The notes beneath the pieces were generated by a model. That model had not been told where the DNA came from, did no database searches, and saw only the letters and a program-made list of their open reading frames with translations. Positions 6,026 to 6,945 of a stretch of 6,945 bases of DNA are shown here, piece by piece. The DNA comes from Pseudomonadota bacterium. GTDB lineage: Bacteria > Pseudomonadota > Gammaproteobacteria > Steroidobacterales > Steroidobacteraceae. The stretch is from positions 1 to 6,945 of the forward strand of contig JAKBBE010000139.1 in assembly GCA_021826035.1 (NCBI GenBank), in the 5' to 3' direction. Positions within the stretch are counted from its first letter, which is position 1; the number at the start of each line of letters is the position of its first letter. The position numbers were made by a program, and so were the translations under genes.

Positions 6026-6945
6026 TCAGCGCCCCTTGCCGAGGAACACGACCTCTGCGGTCTGCAGCAGGATCGCGAGGTCAAACAGCAGCGTGTTGTT
6101 CTTGACGTAGTACAGGTCGTACTGCAGCTTCTGCAGCGCATCTTCCTCGGAAGATCCGTACGGATAGCACAGCTGCGCCCAGCCCGTGATGCCCGGTTTG
6201 ACCGAGTGACGCTCGTGGTAGTACGGGATGCGCTCGGCCAAATCCGCCACGAATTCCGGGCGCTCCGGACGAGGCCCCACGAGGCTCATCTGCCCGCGCA
6301 GCACATTCAGCAGCTGGGGCAGCTCATCGATGCGCACCTTGCGGATGAACGCCCCGACGCGCGTGACGCGCGGATCATTCTTCGCCGCCCATTGCGCCTG
6401 GCCGTTCTTCTCGGCATCGATGCGCATGCTGCGGAACTTCATCAGCTCGAAGGACTGACCGAGCACGCCCACGCGCCGCTGCCGGTAGAACACCGGGGCG
6501 CGCCAGCCCTCCTCGAACTTGATCGCGAGCGCGGTGACCAGCATGACCGGTGAGGCCAGCGTCAGCACCACCAGGCCCGCGCTGAGATCGAGGATCCGCC
6601 CGGTCAGACGCCGGACCGGGTCCCGCCGGAACCCTTCCCCAAAGATCATCCAGGCGGGATTGAGGATATCGATGCGCACCCGACCGGTCTCGCGCTCGAG
6701 GAAGCTCAGCTGCTCGGTGACGTCCACCCCCGCCAGACGGCACTGGAGAAGCTCAGCGATCGGGAACCCCCGACGCCGATCGTCCATGGCCACGACCACC
6801 TCGCTCACGTCGAGCCGCGTACAGAGTCCTACGAGCCCTTCTGCGGGATCCAGTACGGCGTCCGCCACCGCCCGCATCTCCCCCGTTGCCGGCACATAGC
6901 CCACGACGCAGAAGCCGCGCCGGTCGGCGCGTCGCCGAATGCCGG
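6026..6945 (-). CDS. Undecaprenyl-phosphate sugar phosphotransferase, EpsB/PEP-CTERM-associated type, 5' end cut by window edge
   Basis: The frame is open from the right edge (about 6943) to a TGA at 6026-6028, giving some 305 residues. An internal GTG at 6904 is not the start, because clear family sequence continues through it. Numbering from that GTG: an N-terminal Rossmann-like part with [19 protein letters not shown] (35-53); a hydrophobic segment (about 104-128); then the bacterial sugar transferase domain with [10 protein letters not shown] (137-146), FELMKFRSM (152-160), [14 protein letters not shown] (176-189), the catalytic-dyad region [11 protein letters not shown] (191-201) and [12 protein letters not shown] (207-218). 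The tail [16 protein letters not shown] (241-256), QYDLYYVKN (261-269) and LGKGR resembles, from memory, the PEP-CTERM-system sugar transferase family (TIGR03013). Such proteins transfer a sugar-1-phosphate to undecaprenyl phosphate at the inner membrane to start exopolysaccharide repeats. Full-length members are about 460 residues, so roughly a third is missing. Any eps/exosortase genes would lie to the right. Confidence 0.92.
   Translation of the reverse strand, partial: GIRRRADRRGFCVVGYVPATGEMRAVADAVLDPAEGLVGLCTRLDVSEVVVAMDDRRRGFPIAELLQCRLAGVDVTEQLSFLERETGRVRIDILNPAWMIFGEGFRRDPVRRLTGRILDLSAGLVVLTLASPVMLVTALAIKFEEGWRAPVFYRQRRVGVLGQSFELMKFRSMRIDAEKNGQAQWAAKNDPRVTRVGAFIRKVRIDELPQLLNVLRGQMSLVGPRPERPEFVADLAERIPYYHERHSVKPGITGWAQLCYPYGSSEEDALQKLQYDLYYVKNNTLLFDLAILLQTAEVVFLGKGR

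Overview
The window looks like chromosomal DNA of a high-GC gammaproteobacterium. The evidence is the GC-rich third codon positions throughout and, above all, a glrK-qseG-glrR (qseE-qseG-qseF) operon, a gene set typical of Gammaproteobacteria. The last gene resembles sugar transferases of exosortase/PEP-CTERM exopolysaccharide loci, which points to an environmental, biofilm-forming lineage rather than an enteric one. I cannot name the genus from the sequence.

Layout, left to right. (1) Minus strand, 1-993: a stress-response Ser/Thr kinase SrkA (RdoA/YihE family), whose C-terminal end lies beyond the left edge. (2) Plus strand, 1016-2011: a UDP-glucose 4-epimerase (galE type), divergent from srkA with only 22 bp between start codons. 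(3) Plus strand, 2055-5552: a tightly coupled three-gene operon of the membrane histidine kinase GlrK, the outer-membrane-type lipoprotein QseG and the sigma-54-dependent response regulator GlrR. The genes overlap by 11 bp and 4 bp. (4) 5553-5808: a 256-bp intergenic region rich in inverted repeats, including a near-palindrome with a CRP-type GTGA-N6-TCAC core. (5) Plus strand, 5809-6003: a small, highly charged protein of about 60 residues that I do not recognise. (6) Minus strand, 6026-6945: the C-terminal two-thirds or so of a polyprenyl-phosphate sugar-1-phosphate transferase of the EpsB/PEP-CTERM-associated type, cut at the right edge and convergent with the small gene.

How the genes may fit together: most of the window concerns the cell envelope. 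GalE interconverts UDP-sugars, the right-hand sugar transferase loads a sugar phosphate onto the undecaprenyl carrier to begin exopolysaccharide repeat synthesis, and GlrK/QseG/GlrR is an envelope-sensing system. In E. coli that system drives the sRNA GlmY and so amino-sugar precursor supply. Here no glmY-sized gap precedes glrK, so GlrR targets in this organism must lie elsewhere or be different. No mobile element, CRISPR array, tRNA or rRNA was seen. The most under-described parts are the 5553-5808 intergenic region and the small protein that follows it.
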